This document shows, in pieces, positions 24,153 to 32,515 of a DNA stretch of 49,540 nt. Below the pieces are notes generated by a model, which saw only the letters and a list, made by a program, of their open reading frames with translations, did no database searches and was not told where the DNA came from. The position numbers were made by a program, and so were the translations under genes. Source of the DNA: an uncultured Bacteroidota bacterium (GTDB lineage Bacteria > Bacteroidota > Bacteroidia > Bacteroidales > GWA2-32-17); assembly GCA_903837285.1 (NCBI GenBank), contig CAILUD010000120.1, positions 1 to 49,540 of the forward strand, given 5' to 3'. How positions within the stretch are numbered: the first letter of the stretch is position 1; every line of letters starts with the position of its first letter.

Positions 24153-26000
24153 CTTTTTTTCTACAAAATACATTTTTATTTTTCCTTTATTCTTAGCTTC
24201 AATTTCTCCTCTGTATATTGTTGTAATATTTGAAGCTATATTATTTTTTATTAATTCGTATGTTGAGCCAGAAATATTTACTTTTCCCGGTTCACCGCTC
24301 GACTCCATTCTTGAAGCAGTATTTACTGTGTCGCCCCAAATATCGTATGCGAATTTTTTAATTCCAACAACTCCTGCAACTACTGGTCCGGTATGAATGC
24401 CAATTCTTATTTGCCAAGAAGGTGTTTCGTTATTGCTAATTGTTATGTGCTTGTTCATGTATTCTTGAATCTCTATTGCTGCATGAATAATATCCATCGG
24501 ATTTGAAGTGTTTGCTTTTGGCAAACCACCTGCACACATATATGAATCGCCAATAGTTTTAATTTTTTCGATAGGATATTTTGAAATGATTTTATCGAAT
24601 GCCGAGAAAATTAAATTCAACTCATTAACAAGTTCATCAGCACTCATTTTTTCTGCAATCTTAGTAAAACCTTTAAAATCTGTAAAGAGTACTGTAACCA
24701 TATCAAACTGTTTTGGTTTAGCGCATCCTGTTTTCTTTAACTCTTCTGCAGTTTCATGAGGTAGTATGTTAAGCAATAATTCATCTGAACGACGTTTTTC
24801 CTTTTTAATAATATTTTTTTGTCTTACAGCAAAAATTGCAAATCCTGTAACCATTATCATTCCAACAAAAACAAAAAGTAAAATTAATTGCTGCGTCTTT
24901 TTTTCCGATTCGGCTATTGCATCTTTCTTTACTTGTTCAGCTTTCTCGGTGGTCTGAATTTTTTCAAATTCGTATTTCATTTCAAGGCGTAAAGAATTTT
25001 GTGTTGTTTCAACATTAGTAATACTATCCTTAATTGCTTTGAATCTTTTAAAGTGATACAATGCTTTAACGTGATTATTTGTTTGTTCATATAATTCGCT
25101 AAGGTTTTTATGCCAGTTGTCAATTATATCAACTGCGCCAATACTATCAGAAAGTGTTATGGCGCGTTTAAGATATTTTTCAGCCTCAGAATATTTTTTT
25201 GTTTTTGAATATAACTCCCCAAGGTTTCCAAGTTTAATAGCAATTCCAAGTTTTCTTCCAAGTTCTTCATCTATTTTAATTGCATCAAGGTAATAATTGG
25301 CAGCAATACCGAAAAGACTATCGCTTTGCTTTACTGTATTTGCAGAGTCTTCCCCAAGTCTGAAATAAACATTTCCAATATTTCCAAGATTCATAGAAAT
25401 ATCTCTTTTGTTTTTTAACTGTCGGTTTATTATTAATGCTTTAGTGTATAATTCAATTGCTTTTTCATATTTCCCTTCCGACATATAAACTATTCCCAGA
25501 TTGCTGATATCAGAAGCCATCCATTTTTTGTTTTCTGTTTTTTGATCTATTGTTAAAGCTCTGGTATAATATTCCCGTGCTTTGTTAAAGTTTTTCTGAT
25601 TAAGGTATACCGAACCTATGTTTCCAAGAGCTGTTGAAATATTATTCCAGTCTTTACTTTCCTCGTTGATTTTAAGTGCTTCTAAAAAATTATCGAGTGC
25701 TGAAGTGTAATTTCCAGAAACATAATAAGCCCAACCCAACTCTGTTGATGCATAAGCAATATATTTCAGATTATGAATCTTTCTTGCTAATTGTTTTGCG
25801 CGCTTTGCAAAAAGTATTGCTGAATCTGGGTTTTGAAAAGAATATAAATCGGTTAAAGATAATAAAGTAGTGATTTTAATGGTATCAATTCTTGTTGTGT
25901 TATTGACATTAAGTAACGAATCAATTTTGTATTGTTGAGAGTATGTTTTTGAATAGGTTTGAAGTAAGAGAAATAAAATAGCTATAGTTAGGAATTTCAT
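24150..26000 (-). CDS. Membrane adenylate cyclase (class III) with extracytoplasmic TPR domain
   Basis: The 616-residue protein has a signal peptide (1-21), a TPR array (about 45-330), a coiled segment, one transmembrane helix (about 371-392), the linker LLLNILPHETAEEL (408-421) common before such cyclases, and a class III cyclase domain (about 430-590). The metal-binding aspartates are D441 (LFTDFKGFT) and D485 (TIGDSYM). The base-choosing residues are K481 and D553 (IKTIGDSYM, AYDIWGDTVNTASR), the pair expected for ATP, so cAMP rather than cGMP is predicted. N560 and R564 complete the site. The TPR part would lie outside the cytoplasm, where it could sense a protein or envelope state. A promoter (26026-26055) precedes it, back to back with the lipid-kinase gene. 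Its effector is not in the window. Confidence 0.88.
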   Translation of the reverse strand: MKFLTIAILFLLLQTYSKTYSQQYKIDSLLNVNNTTRIDTIKITTLLSLTDLYSFQNPDSAILFAKRAKQLARKIHNLKYIAYASTELGWAYYVSGNYTSALDNFLEALKINEESKDWNNISTALGNIGSVYLNQKNFNKAREYYTRALTIDQKTENKKWMASDISNLGIVYMSEGKYEKAIELYTKALIINRQLKNKRDISMNLGNIGNVYFRLGEDSANTVKQSDSLFGIAANYYLDAIKIDEELGRKLGIAIKLGNLGELYSKTKKYSEAEKYLKRAITLSDSIGAVDIIDNWHKNLSELYEQTNNHVKALYHFKRFKAIKDSITNVETTQNSLRLEMKYEFEKIQTTEKAEQVKKDAIAESEKKTQQLILLFVFVGMIMVTGFAIFAVRQKNIIKKEKRRSDELLLNILPHETAEELKKTGCAKPKQFDMVTVLFTDFKGFTKIAEKMSADELVNELNLIFSAFDKIISKYPIEKIKTIGDSYMCAGGLPKANTSNPMDIIHAAIEIQEYMNKHITISNNETPSWQIRIGIHTGPVVAGVVGIKKFAYDIWGDTVNTASRMESSGEPGKVNISGSTYELIKNNIASNITTIYRGEIEAKNKGKIKMYFVEKK

Positions 26001-26025
26001 TATGTTAATTGTTAAAATATAATTT

Positions 26026-26055
26026 CAAAAGTATAAAAAACATATTGATTTCAAA
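26026..26055 (-). promoter_or_regulatory. Promoter of the adenylate cyclase gene
   Basis: On the minus strand TTTG (26052-26055) and TACTTTTG (26026-26033) are 18 bases apart, a full match to the Bacteroidota promoter. The -7 box is 26 bases before the ATG at 26000. Confidence 0.6.
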
Positions 26056-26089
26056 TTATCACTTTATCTAAAAATTTAATAGGTATTTT

Positions 26090-26097
26090 TAACTTTG
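26090..26097 (+). promoter_or_regulatory. Promoter -7 box of the lipid-kinase gene
   Basis: TAACTTTG matches TAnnTTTG and lies 16 bases before the TTG start at 26114, so the leader would be only about 10 bases. It stands back to back with the cyclase promoter within 115 bases. Confidence 0.5.
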
Positions 26098-26113
26098 AAA
26101 AAAATAAAGATAA

Positions 26114-26989
26114 TTGAAAAAGCTACTTGTTGTTTTAAATCCAATTGCCGGAGCCAGAAGAAAAATTAATCTGGAACAGAAATTTAAAGAATGGATGGGT
26201 TCGTCTTTAGAAGTATATTTTCAATATTGGGAATCTGCTGATTTTGATATTACAAATGCAATTAAGGACAGAATTAAAGATGATGGTTTTGATATAGTGG
26301 CTGCAGCCGGTGGAGATGGCACTGTTAATAGAACTGCTAGAGCTTTGGTTAATACAAATACTGTTTTCGCAATTCTACCTCTTGGTTCTGGTAATGGCTT
26401 AGCAAGACATTTTAAAATTCCAATGAATTTAGAAAAAGCAGCTGGTGTAATTACAAAAGGCAAAACGATTAAAATGGATACCTGTCAAATTAATGACGAG
26501 AATTTCTTTTGTACTGCCGGAACTGGTTTTGACGCTCATATAGGAAACTTGTTTGCTAACTCAGGCAAACGTGGATTTTCAACATATACAAAAATAGTTG
26601 GTCGTGAGTTTAAAAACTATAAACCATCAAGTTATCGTATTGTTGCCGACGGAAAAGAAATAAATATTAATGCTTTCCTGGTAACTGTTGCCAACGCAAA
26701 TCAATATGGTAATAACGTTTATATCTCACCTGATGCTGATATTACTGATGGTTTAATGAATGTTGTAGTTTTAAAACCTTTTGGCTTAATTCATGCTCCT
26801 GCACTTGTTGGACGTATGTTTCTTAAAAATATGCATAAGGCAGCTTTAGTAGAGACATTTAAGGCTAAGCAGGTTGATGTTTTCAGAAATGACTCTGGTC
26901 CGATTCATTTTGATGGTGAGCCTTTTATAATGGGAAATGAGTTAAAATTCAGAATGTTTCCTAATTCTTTGCAAATAATTGTTCCATAA
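26114..26989 (+). CDS. YegS/DgkB-type lipid kinase (diacylglycerol kinase family)
   Basis: The 291-residue cytosolic or membrane-associated protein is a DAGK-catalytic-domain lipid kinase. It begins KKLLVVLNPIAGARRK (2-17), has the nucleotide-binding AAAGGDGTVNRTARAL (63-78) and LPLGSGNGLARHF (88-100), then a C-terminal beta-sandwich ending FDGEPF...MFPNSLQIIVP. It phosphorylates a lipid such as diacylglycerol, a sphingoid base or phosphatidylglycerol; Bacteroidota sphingolipid kinases also belong to this broad family, and the substrate cannot be read here. The start is the TTG at 26114, placed exactly before the conserved KKLLVVLNP strand; no closer ATG exists. It is divergent from the cyclase. 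Confidence 0.87.
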   Translation: MKKLLVVLNPIAGARRKINLEQKFKEWMGSSLEVYFQYWESADFDITNAIKDRIKDDGFDIVAAAGGDGTVNRTARALVNTNTVFAILPLGSGNGLARHFKIPMNLEKAAGVITKGKTIKMDTCQINDENFFCTAGTGFDAHIGNLFANSGKRGFSTYTKIVGREFKNYKPSSYRIVADGKEININAFLVTVANANQYGNNVYISPDADITDGLMNVVVLKPFGLIHAPALVGRMFLKNMHKAALVETFKAKQVDVFRNDSGPIHFDGEPFIMGNELKFRMFPNSLQIIVP

Positions 26990-27022
26990 AAAAAAGGCTG
27001 ACACCTAGTGACAACCTTTTTT
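26990..27022. terminator. Bidirectional terminator between the lipid kinase and Ala-rich lipoprotein
   Basis: AAAAAAGG (26990-26997) pairs with CCTTTTTT (27015-27022), with inner TG-CA and CAC-GTG pairs around CTA. It gives an A-stem-T hairpin usable on both strands, between two convergent genes. Confidence 0.8.
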
Positions 27023-27043
27023 CTTTAAGCTTAAAGATAAGAA

Positions 27044-27298
27044 TTATTTTTTCTTGCCTTTACCAGCTGCAGCGATAGAATCAGCTTGAGCTTGAGCTAA
27101 AGCAGCAGCTTCAACTGTAGCGATAGAATCAGCAGTAGCTTGAGCAGCAGCAGCAGCAGCAGCTTCAACCTGAGCGATAGAATCAGCTTTCAAAGAATCA
27201 GCAGTTGCTTGTTCAGCAGCTAATTGTTCAGCAGATGGTCCACATGCAACGAATGACATCATTCCTGCAATCATTAAAAGTCCAAAAAATTTTTTCAT
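27044..27298 (-). CDS. Small Ala-rich lipoprotein
   Basis: The 84-residue protein has a signal peptide ending in a lipobox FVAC (C19). The mature part is almost only Ala, Glu, Gln, Asp and Ser with the recurring phrase ATADSIA/QADSIA, and a basic end KGKKK. The heptad-like spacing and composition suggest a long helix or coiled coil, in the manner of small structural lipoproteins; similarity to Lpp is only of style, not of sequence. The repetitive DNA (GCAGCAGCAGC and AGCGATAGAATCAGC words) makes it prone to length changes. It has its own promoter (27325-27332) and a terminator. Likely an abundant envelope protein, by inference. Confidence 0.75.
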   Translation of the reverse strand: MKKFFGLLMIAGMMSFVACGPSAEQLAAEQATADSLKADSIAQVEAAAAAAAQATADSIATVEAAALAQAQADSIAAAGKGKKK

Positions 27299-27324
27299 AG
27301 AGGTTTAAATGTTTATTTACGGTG

Positions 27325-27357
27325 CAAATTTATATTAATAGTTTTTTAATTCTCAAA
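27325..27357 (-). promoter_or_regulatory. Promoter of the Ala-rich lipoprotein gene
   Basis: On the minus strand TTTG (27354-27357) and TAAATTTG (27325-27332) are 21 bases apart. The -7 box lies 27 bases before the ATG at 27298. Confidence 0.5.
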
Positions 27358-27397
27358 AAAAAATAAAAAATTTATTATTTTTATAAACAGGTAAATG

Positions 27398-28432
27398 TTA
27401 ATTGCTTGCAGCGTATTCTTCCCATTTGTTAATTAAATTTGACATGTCTGATGGTAGTTCGGAGTCGAAAAAAAGCCTTTTTTTTGTTAAAGGATGATAA
27501 AAACCTAAAGATTTTGCATGAAGAGCTTGTCGTGGACAAATATTAAAGCAATTTTCAACAAATTGACTGTATTTTGCAAAGCTATTTCCTTTAATGATTT
27601 TATTTCCACCATAGGTTAAGTCACTGAATAGTGGGTGTTTAATGTATTCAAAATGTGCTCTGATTTGATGAGTTCGCCCAGTTTCTAATCTGCATTCGAC
27701 TAATGAAGTGTATCTAAATTCTTTTAAAACTTTGTAATGAGTAATTGCGTGCTTGCCTGTATCGCCTTCTGGAAAAATTGTCATTTTCTTTCTGTCTTTT
27801 GGTGAGCGGCCAATATTTCCATTTATTGTTCCTGTTTTTTTTTCAAAAATTCCCCAAACGAAGGCTAAATATGTGCGATCGGTAGTTTTATCAAAAAATT
27901 GTTTGGCAAGCTTGGAATGTGCTATTTCATTTTTAGCAACTACAAGTAAACCAGATGTATCTTTGTCAATTCGGTGAACTAAACCTGGTCTTATTTGTCC
28001 GGTATTAAAAAGCGGCAAATCTTTAAAGTGCCATAGTAAAGCATTAACTAAAGTTCCTGTATAATTTCCTTTGGCAGGGTGAACAACCATACCTGCTGGT
28101 TTGTTAATGATCAGTAAATCATTATCTTCGTAGGTTATTTCAATTGGAATATTTTCGGCAAGAACTTCATTTTCGTTAGGCGGATATGGTAAAACAACTG
28201 AAATTATATCTAAAGGTTTTACTTTGTAATTTGATTTAACGGGTTTATCGTTTACTAAAATGCAATTTGAGTTAGCTGCATTTTGAATTCTGTTTCGCGA
28301 AATATTTTCTAACCGTAAACCGAGGAATTTATCAACTCTTAAGAGCGACTGTCCTTTATCTACAATTATTTTGAAATGCTCAAAAAGGTCGCTCGATTCT
28401 TCGTTTAGTAAAATATCTTCTTCCTCGTGCAT
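27398..28432 (-). CDS. RluA/RluD-family 23S rRNA pseudouridine synthase
   Basis: The 344-residue enzyme isomerises uridines in RNA, most likely 23S rRNA. It has an N-terminal S4 RNA-binding domain (about 29-80, LLRVDKFLGLRLENISRNRIQ), motif I IINKPAGMVVHPAKGN (108-123), and the catalytic motif HRIDKDTSGLLVVAKN (153-168) with Asp156. RluD is the best match by length and S4 domain, but RluC/RluA-like targets cannot be excluded. Its ATG overlaps the stop of the preceding T9SS gene by one base (TAATG), so it is translationally coupled as the last gene of the PASTA-T9SS-pseudouridine synthase operon. Confidence 0.93.
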   Translation of the reverse strand: MHEEEDILLNEESSDLFEHFKIIVDKGQSLLRVDKFLGLRLENISRNRIQNAANSNCILVNDKPVKSNYKVKPLDIISVVLPYPPNENEVLAENIPIEITYEDNDLLIINKPAGMVVHPAKGNYTGTLVNALLWHFKDLPLFNTGQIRPGLVHRIDKDTSGLLVVAKNEIAHSKLAKQFFDKTTDRTYLAFVWGIFEKKTGTINGNIGRSPKDRKKMTIFPEGDTGKHAITHYKVLKEFRYTSLVECRLETGRTHQIRAHFEYIKHPLFSDLTYGGNKIIKGNSFAKYSQFVENCFNICPRQALHAKSLGFYHPLTKKRLFFDSELPSDMSNLINKWEEYAASN

Positions 28433-30537
28433 TACCTATTAATAATAAGTTTTCGAGTGAATTGATTGTTTTTGTTTGAGCCTCTGATTATATATATTCC
28501 AGCGGGAATATTTGAGATATTAATTTGTTCGTTATCGGTTTTGGTTTCTAAAACCGAACGCCCTGTTAAATCAAAGATCTGAACAATAAAGTCGTTCGAA
28601 ACATTAATATGAATGAAATCAGAAGCTGGGTTTGGGTAAATAGCTATTTCATTAATTTCTAGAGCCTCATTAATATTTGTAAAAGGTAATGTGCTAAAAA
28701 CAGGCCGTAACATAATTGTGCCGGCATAAGGGATATTTTGCCAACTACCTGTTATATTGTAGAAAATTTTTGAAGATTGATCATTATTTAAGTCGAATCC
28801 AATATTTAATAAATCCTGAGTAGTTTGAATCCATCCAACAAAAAAAGTATCGGTTATAAGTAATGCTGTATCTAATTCGTAATAGTGAAATTCGTTCAAT
28901 CCATGGAATTCTGGTCTTTCGCCCATTTGGCTATATCTAATTGTACTTGGTTTTCCATTAGCAGCATTCCAAATTGTTAAGTAAAAGAATTTTTGATTAG
29001 CATTATATAATGTTCTGTTAAAATACATGTAAACTCCTCTTATGGTATCAGGTTTTAATGTGTAAAATTTAAAAGCTACTTTTCCGTTTTGAGAGTTATT
29101 TCCAGCTAAACCAAAACCATATTCAGTAGTGCCATCATCGTATGCATAGTGTTTATCAAATCTTTGGTAATATTTAAGTGTGTCATTCCATCTGTATGGT
29201 GCATGAATGTCTAACGTGCTATATGTTTGAGTTAGCTTTACTTCAAAGGTTGCGTTTTCTGCTGTTGTAAAAGGGAAATAATTTGCAGTATCTCTTCTTG
29301 AAAGAATAGAATCAGCCAAACCAGCAATATTTTCATTTCCAAGAGATCGGTCAAAAATTATTGAGTTATTAGTTTGATTAGTAATTTTATATCTGCGCTG
29401 AACATTTATTAGCGAATCGCTTAGGTTTCTATATAAGAATTTTAAAGTATCTGTCTTGAAATTTGTAATGCTCTTATAATGAGCCCATGGAACAGCTGTG
29501 AAGTTTTTTAACAATGTTTTTAAATTATAAACACAAGTAACGTCATTAGAAAGACTGTCATTATAATGTCTGTCTTTATCAATTTTTACGTAATCAATAT
29601 TCCACATGTCAACATTACTTGCAAAACTTGGTATTGTACTTATACCAATGCTTGCATAATTTTTAAATCTGAATTGAAAACCTTTAATAAAATATGAAGG
29701 ATTTAATAATGGAATAAGTATTTGACTAAAAGGTTTATTGGCTGAACCTGGTTTTGACCATATATGTTTCCATGAACTACCTGGAACTTTAAATTCAAGT
29801 ACAAGCGAATCTGCTGGCTCTGGTTCGTTGCCACCAATACCTTGTGGTTGATAATAAAAACTTAAATATAAAGAGTCTGAAGGTGATAAATTTGAAATAA
29901 TTGTTTTTTCGATATGAGTATAACTGCTTGTTAGTGAGTTGTATGTATATAATGAATCGGACACATCCATATAAGTAAATCCATATGAAATTTGAAGATC
30001 TATCGTATAAGTTCCTGGACTTGTTGCACAATTTAATACTAAAGGAAAATCGACATAATAAAGAGAATCAGCAGGTCTATAAATTCCTGTGGCGGTTTCA
30101 TAATAAAAAAGTAATGCAGTAGAAACGCTTATATTGTTTTTCTGTGAGAATGTACTTAGGTTAATTGGTTTTGATGTTAAAGTATCACTCAAAAAACCCG
30201 ATGCAGTTGCATTTGAGTGTAATTGACCTGCAAAATTTATTGCATCAAATGTGGCAACACCTATTGATGGGGGATTGTCGCCATAAGATTGATTAATAAA
30301 TACCTCTTTGTCGAGCCAGTTTGATGGGTCTGGATAAACAGAGTATTTTGAAAAATCGTCAAAAAACGGAAACGAAATAGTGTCATTTGCTTTAATGCTT
30401 TTTGGGTTTTCGAAATTCTCCTTTAAATGTTTTTCAAGTACAGGATTGCTTTCCAATGGAACTAATACAACTTGTGCGTTAGAAATTCTAGAACACAGGA
30501 AAGATAAAAAAAGTATTAAAATAATTTTATATGCCAT
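28432..30537 (-). CDS. T9SS type A secreted protein, function unknown
   Basis: The 701-residue protein has a signal peptide (about 1-21, ending SNA) and a C-terminal type A sorting domain (about 633-701, IYPNPASDFIHI ... FTRKLIINR). The body is beta-rich and has no recognised catalytic domain; phrases such as FDDFSKYSVYPDPSNWLDKEVFIN and YYFNRTLYN-like strands recur in Bacteroidota surface proteins of this size, possibly with jelly-roll modules. It overlaps the PASTA gene by 11 bases upstream and the pseudouridine-synthase gene by one base downstream, so it is firmly inside this operon. That is an odd place for a secreted protein and hints at a conserved envelope role. Confidence 0.82.
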   Translation of the reverse strand: MAYKIILILFLSFLCSRISNAQVVLVPLESNPVLEKHLKENFENPKSIKANDTISFPFFDDFSKYSVYPDPSNWLDKEVFINQSYGDNPPSIGVATFDAINFAGQLHSNATASGFLSDTLTSKPINLSTFSQKNNISVSTALLFYYETATGIYRPADSLYYVDFPLVLNCATSPGTYTIDLQISYGFTYMDVSDSLYTYNSLTSSYTHIEKTIISNLSPSDSLYLSFYYQPQGIGGNEPEPADSLVLEFKVPGSSWKHIWSKPGSANKPFSQILIPLLNPSYFIKGFQFRFKNYASIGISTIPSFASNVDMWNIDYVKIDKDRHYNDSLSNDVTCVYNLKTLLKNFTAVPWAHYKSITNFKTDTLKFLYRNLSDSLINVQRRYKITNQTNNSIIFDRSLGNENIAGLADSILSRRDTANYFPFTTAENATFEVKLTQTYSTLDIHAPYRWNDTLKYYQRFDKHYAYDDGTTEYGFGLAGNNSQNGKVAFKFYTLKPDTIRGVYMYFNRTLYNANQKFFYLTIWNAANGKPSTIRYSQMGERPEFHGLNEFHYYELDTALLITDTFFVGWIQTTQDLLNIGFDLNNDQSSKIFYNITGSWQNIPYAGTIMLRPVFSTLPFTNINEALEINEIAIYPNPASDFIHINVSNDFIVQIFDLTGRSVLETKTDNEQINISNIPAGIYIIRGSNKNNQFTRKLIINR

Positions 30538-31345
30538 CGGTTGGTGAATTTTCTGTTGATATTTCGGGAATTAAATCATTATCCAAGGTAAGCCAAATGT
30601 CAATGTAACTTCCTAGTTTTATATTACTATCGTTCCCCGATTTAGGGTGTTGTTTCCATATTCTTGCTTTTGTTGAATCGCGGGTAGTTTTAACTGTGCC
30701 GTCATAAACTGCTACACCAATATTTAGTGAAAGTGAAGAGAGTTTTTGTTCTGCTTCGTCATTTGTTAATCCTAAAACATTGGGAATGAAAGTATTTTCG
30801 TTGCTTTCGCCTTTTCCAACGACTAAATCAATAGTAGAGCCTTTAATAATAAGTGTATTTGCTTTTATTGGCTTTCCTTTAAAACTTTGTTCGAGTACTG
30901 TTGTCGAAATATCTGGAACATAACGTAATTTTCCGATTTTTAATCCGAATATCTCTGCATCTGAAGTTGCTTGTCTTACAGAAATGCCTGTTAAATCTGG
31001 CATTGGTACTTTTTCGGCCTCTATGCCGTTAATTATTAAATAAATAGTTCTGCCTGTTTTTACTTTACTGTCAGCAGTTGGAACCTGCGAAACAATTGTT
31101 CCTTTTTCTTTATCTTGAAAATGAACAGAATCTGAAACTTCTACCTTAAAATCTTTAGTTTCTGCCATTCTTTGAGCCTGCTCAATGGTTAAACCGCTAA
31201 AATCGGGTACCGATATAGCTTCACCGTGATGGGTGTAAAAGTTAATTGAGAAAAAGCTTAGGGTTAACAAAAGGATTGTAATGCCTATTGCTAAACCAAA
31301 ATGCTTAAAAAAAACACGACTTTTTAAAAATTGAAAAATGCTCAT
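30527..31345 (-). CDS. PASTA-domain membrane protein
   Basis: The 272-residue protein has a short cytoplasmic N-terminus, one transmembrane helix (about 16-36) and three PASTA domains outside the membrane (about 43-107, 112-178 and 185-254), each starting with a V/M-P-D/N-x-x-G motif (VPDFSGLT, MPDLTGIS, IPNVLGLT). PASTA domains bind peptidoglycan fragments in Ser/Thr kinases and in PBP2x. Here no kinase or transpeptidase domain is attached, as is usual for Bacteroidota PASTA-only proteins, so it probably serves as a cell-wall sensor or scaffold. It is first in the operon with the T9SS protein and the pseudouridine synthase; a possible TATTTTTG box lies at 31368-31375 (minus strand). Confidence 0.88.
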   Translation of the reverse strand: MSIFQFLKSRVFFKHFGLAIGITILLLTLSFFSINFYTHHGEAISVPDFSGLTIEQAQRMAETKDFKVEVSDSVHFQDKEKGTIVSQVPTADSKVKTGRTIYLIINGIEAEKVPMPDLTGISVRQATSDAEIFGLKIGKLRYVPDISTTVLEQSFKGKPIKANTLIIKGSTIDLVVGKGESNENTFIPNVLGLTNDEAEQKLSSLSLNIGVAVYDGTVKTTRDSTKARIWKQHPKSGNDSNIKLGSYIDIWLTLDNDLIPEISTENSPTDGI

Positions 31346-31367
31346 TTTATTTGCTGTAACGTAAAGA

Positions 31368-31375
31368 CAAAAATA
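31368..31375 (-). promoter_or_regulatory. Possible promoter -7 box of the PASTA operon
   Basis: The minus strand reads TATTTTTG, 23 bases before the ATG at 31345. A TTTG word lies 24 bases upstream (31400-31403), a rather long spacing. Confidence 0.35.
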
Positions 31376-31481
31376 AAATTATATTTCGGTAGTAGAAAAC
31401 AAAATTTTTGCGAGATTTAAAAGTTATACATAATTGAAAGTAGTAAATTTAATCAATATTATTAACATAATTCAAGATAAA

Positions 31482-32327
31482 ATGAAATACATGATCGTAA
31501 TTATAACTATGTCAGTTAGTAGTGTTGCTTTTGCGCAAAAATATCTTGAAGTATTTAGTTCTAAAAATATTGAAAAAGATTTTGCTAAAGTAGATTCCAT
31601 GCTTTATAGTTGTAAATATGAAACAACTAATGTAGAGTATCGTGAGTTTTTATCTGATTTAAAGAAATTGGGTAAAACTGTTGAATATACTGAAGCATTA
31701 CCTGATACAAATGGCTGGAGTAGTAAGTTGGCATATAATCAACCTTTTGTTGAATTATATTTTCGCCATCCAGCTTATCAGGATTATCCTTTAGTAAATG
31801 TTTCTTATGAACAGGCAGTAAAATATTGCGATTGGCTAACCATAAAATATAATGCTAATTTGAAAAAAGAATTTAAAAAAGTTGTTTTTAGATTACCTTC
31901 AAAAAGGGAATGGGAAATGGCTGCTCGTGGAGGATTAAAAGGAAGCGATTATCCTTGGGGTGGTTATTCTTTATTGAGCCAAAATGGAACTTTCAGATGT
32001 AATTATCGGTGTATCGGAGATGAGGCAATTTCTTATGATACTATTTCAAAAAAGGATATTGTTAAAGGGATTGGTCGTGGTGGAATTGCTGGAGAAATTA
32101 ATGATAGAGCAGATATTACTGCTTTTGTAGGCGATTACTGTCCAAATGATTATGGTTTATATAACATGTCTGGAAATGCTTCCGAAATGATAATTGAAAA
32201 AGGTATTGCAAAAGGTGGCAGTTGGAAAAGCCCCGGTTATGATGTTAGAATTGAATCACAGGAAATGTATTCAAAATCCTCAAATCATATTGGTTTTAGA
32301 GTTTTTATGGAGGTTTTGGAAAGGTAA
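31482..32327 (+). CDS. Exported FGE-sulfatase (SUMF1)-fold protein, GldJ/GldK-like
   Basis: From ATG 31482 the protein has 281 residues with a signal peptide (about 1-18, ending AFAQ). The TTG-initiated longer frame (31434) would put 16 residues before the signal peptide and is rejected. The FGE-sulfatase fold is clear: CKYETTNVEYREFL, YPLVNVSYEQAVKYCDWL (92-109), RLPSKREWEMAARGG (137-151), NDYGLYNMSGNASEM (222-236), AKGGSWKS (243-250) and GFRVFM (271-276). The cysteines used by true formylglycine-generating enzymes after the GGS motif are absent (GGSWKSPGYDVRIES), so catalysis is unlikely. In Bacteroidota, GldJ and GldK of gliding and type IX secretion have this fold, but they are lipoproteins of other length, so this is a relative of unknown role. 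Confidence 0.8.
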   Translation: MKYMIVIITMSVSSVAFAQKYLEVFSSKNIEKDFAKVDSMLYSCKYETTNVEYREFLSDLKKLGKTVEYTEALPDTNGWSSKLAYNQPFVELYFRHPAYQDYPLVNVSYEQAVKYCDWLTIKYNANLKKEFKKVVFRLPSKREWEMAARGGLKGSDYPWGGYSLLSQNGTFRCNYRCIGDEAISYDTISKKDIVKGIGRGGIAGEINDRADITAFVGDYCPNDYGLYNMSGNASEMIIEKGIAKGGSWKSPGYDVRIESQEMYSKSSNHIGFRVFMEVLER

Positions 32328-32340
32328 TTTAATTAAAAAA

Positions 32341-32515
32341 AAACTGTTTTGAATTTTAATTCCTGTATGCAAGTTTATAAATACAGTTATCGTAAAATCA
32401 ATTTATTTGCCCCAGTCCCTAAAGGGAGTAAATTGATTTTCAACACACCCTTTAGGGCGGAGTATATGTTGAAAATCATATATCTATATTATTCTTTAAA
32501 ATTCAAAAAAGTTTC
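32341..32515. repeat. TIR-bearing intergenic element, copy 2 (MITE-like)
   Basis: The 175-bp element starts AAACTGTTTTGAATTTTAA and ends TTAAAATTCAAAAAAGTTTC, terminal inverted repeats of about 19 bp. Its middle holds GATTTTCAACA (32435-32445) and TGTTGAAAATC (32467-32477) enclosing ACCCTTTAGGGCGG, nearly the same as copy 1 at 14365-14539. The segment to the left (CCCTAAAGGG, 32417-32426) differs from copy 1. It fills the gap between two convergent genes and abuts the stop codon of the minus-strand gene, so it could serve as a transcript end for both. Confidence 0.75.

Noticed and set aside
31434..31481. TTG start adding 16 residues to the FGE-fold protein
   Set aside because: It would put a non-signal stretch in front of an otherwise normal signal peptide.
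31482..32327. Calling the FGE-fold protein GldJ or GldK
   Set aside because: Those are lipoproteins with their own conserved regions and gene neighbours; only the fold is shared here.
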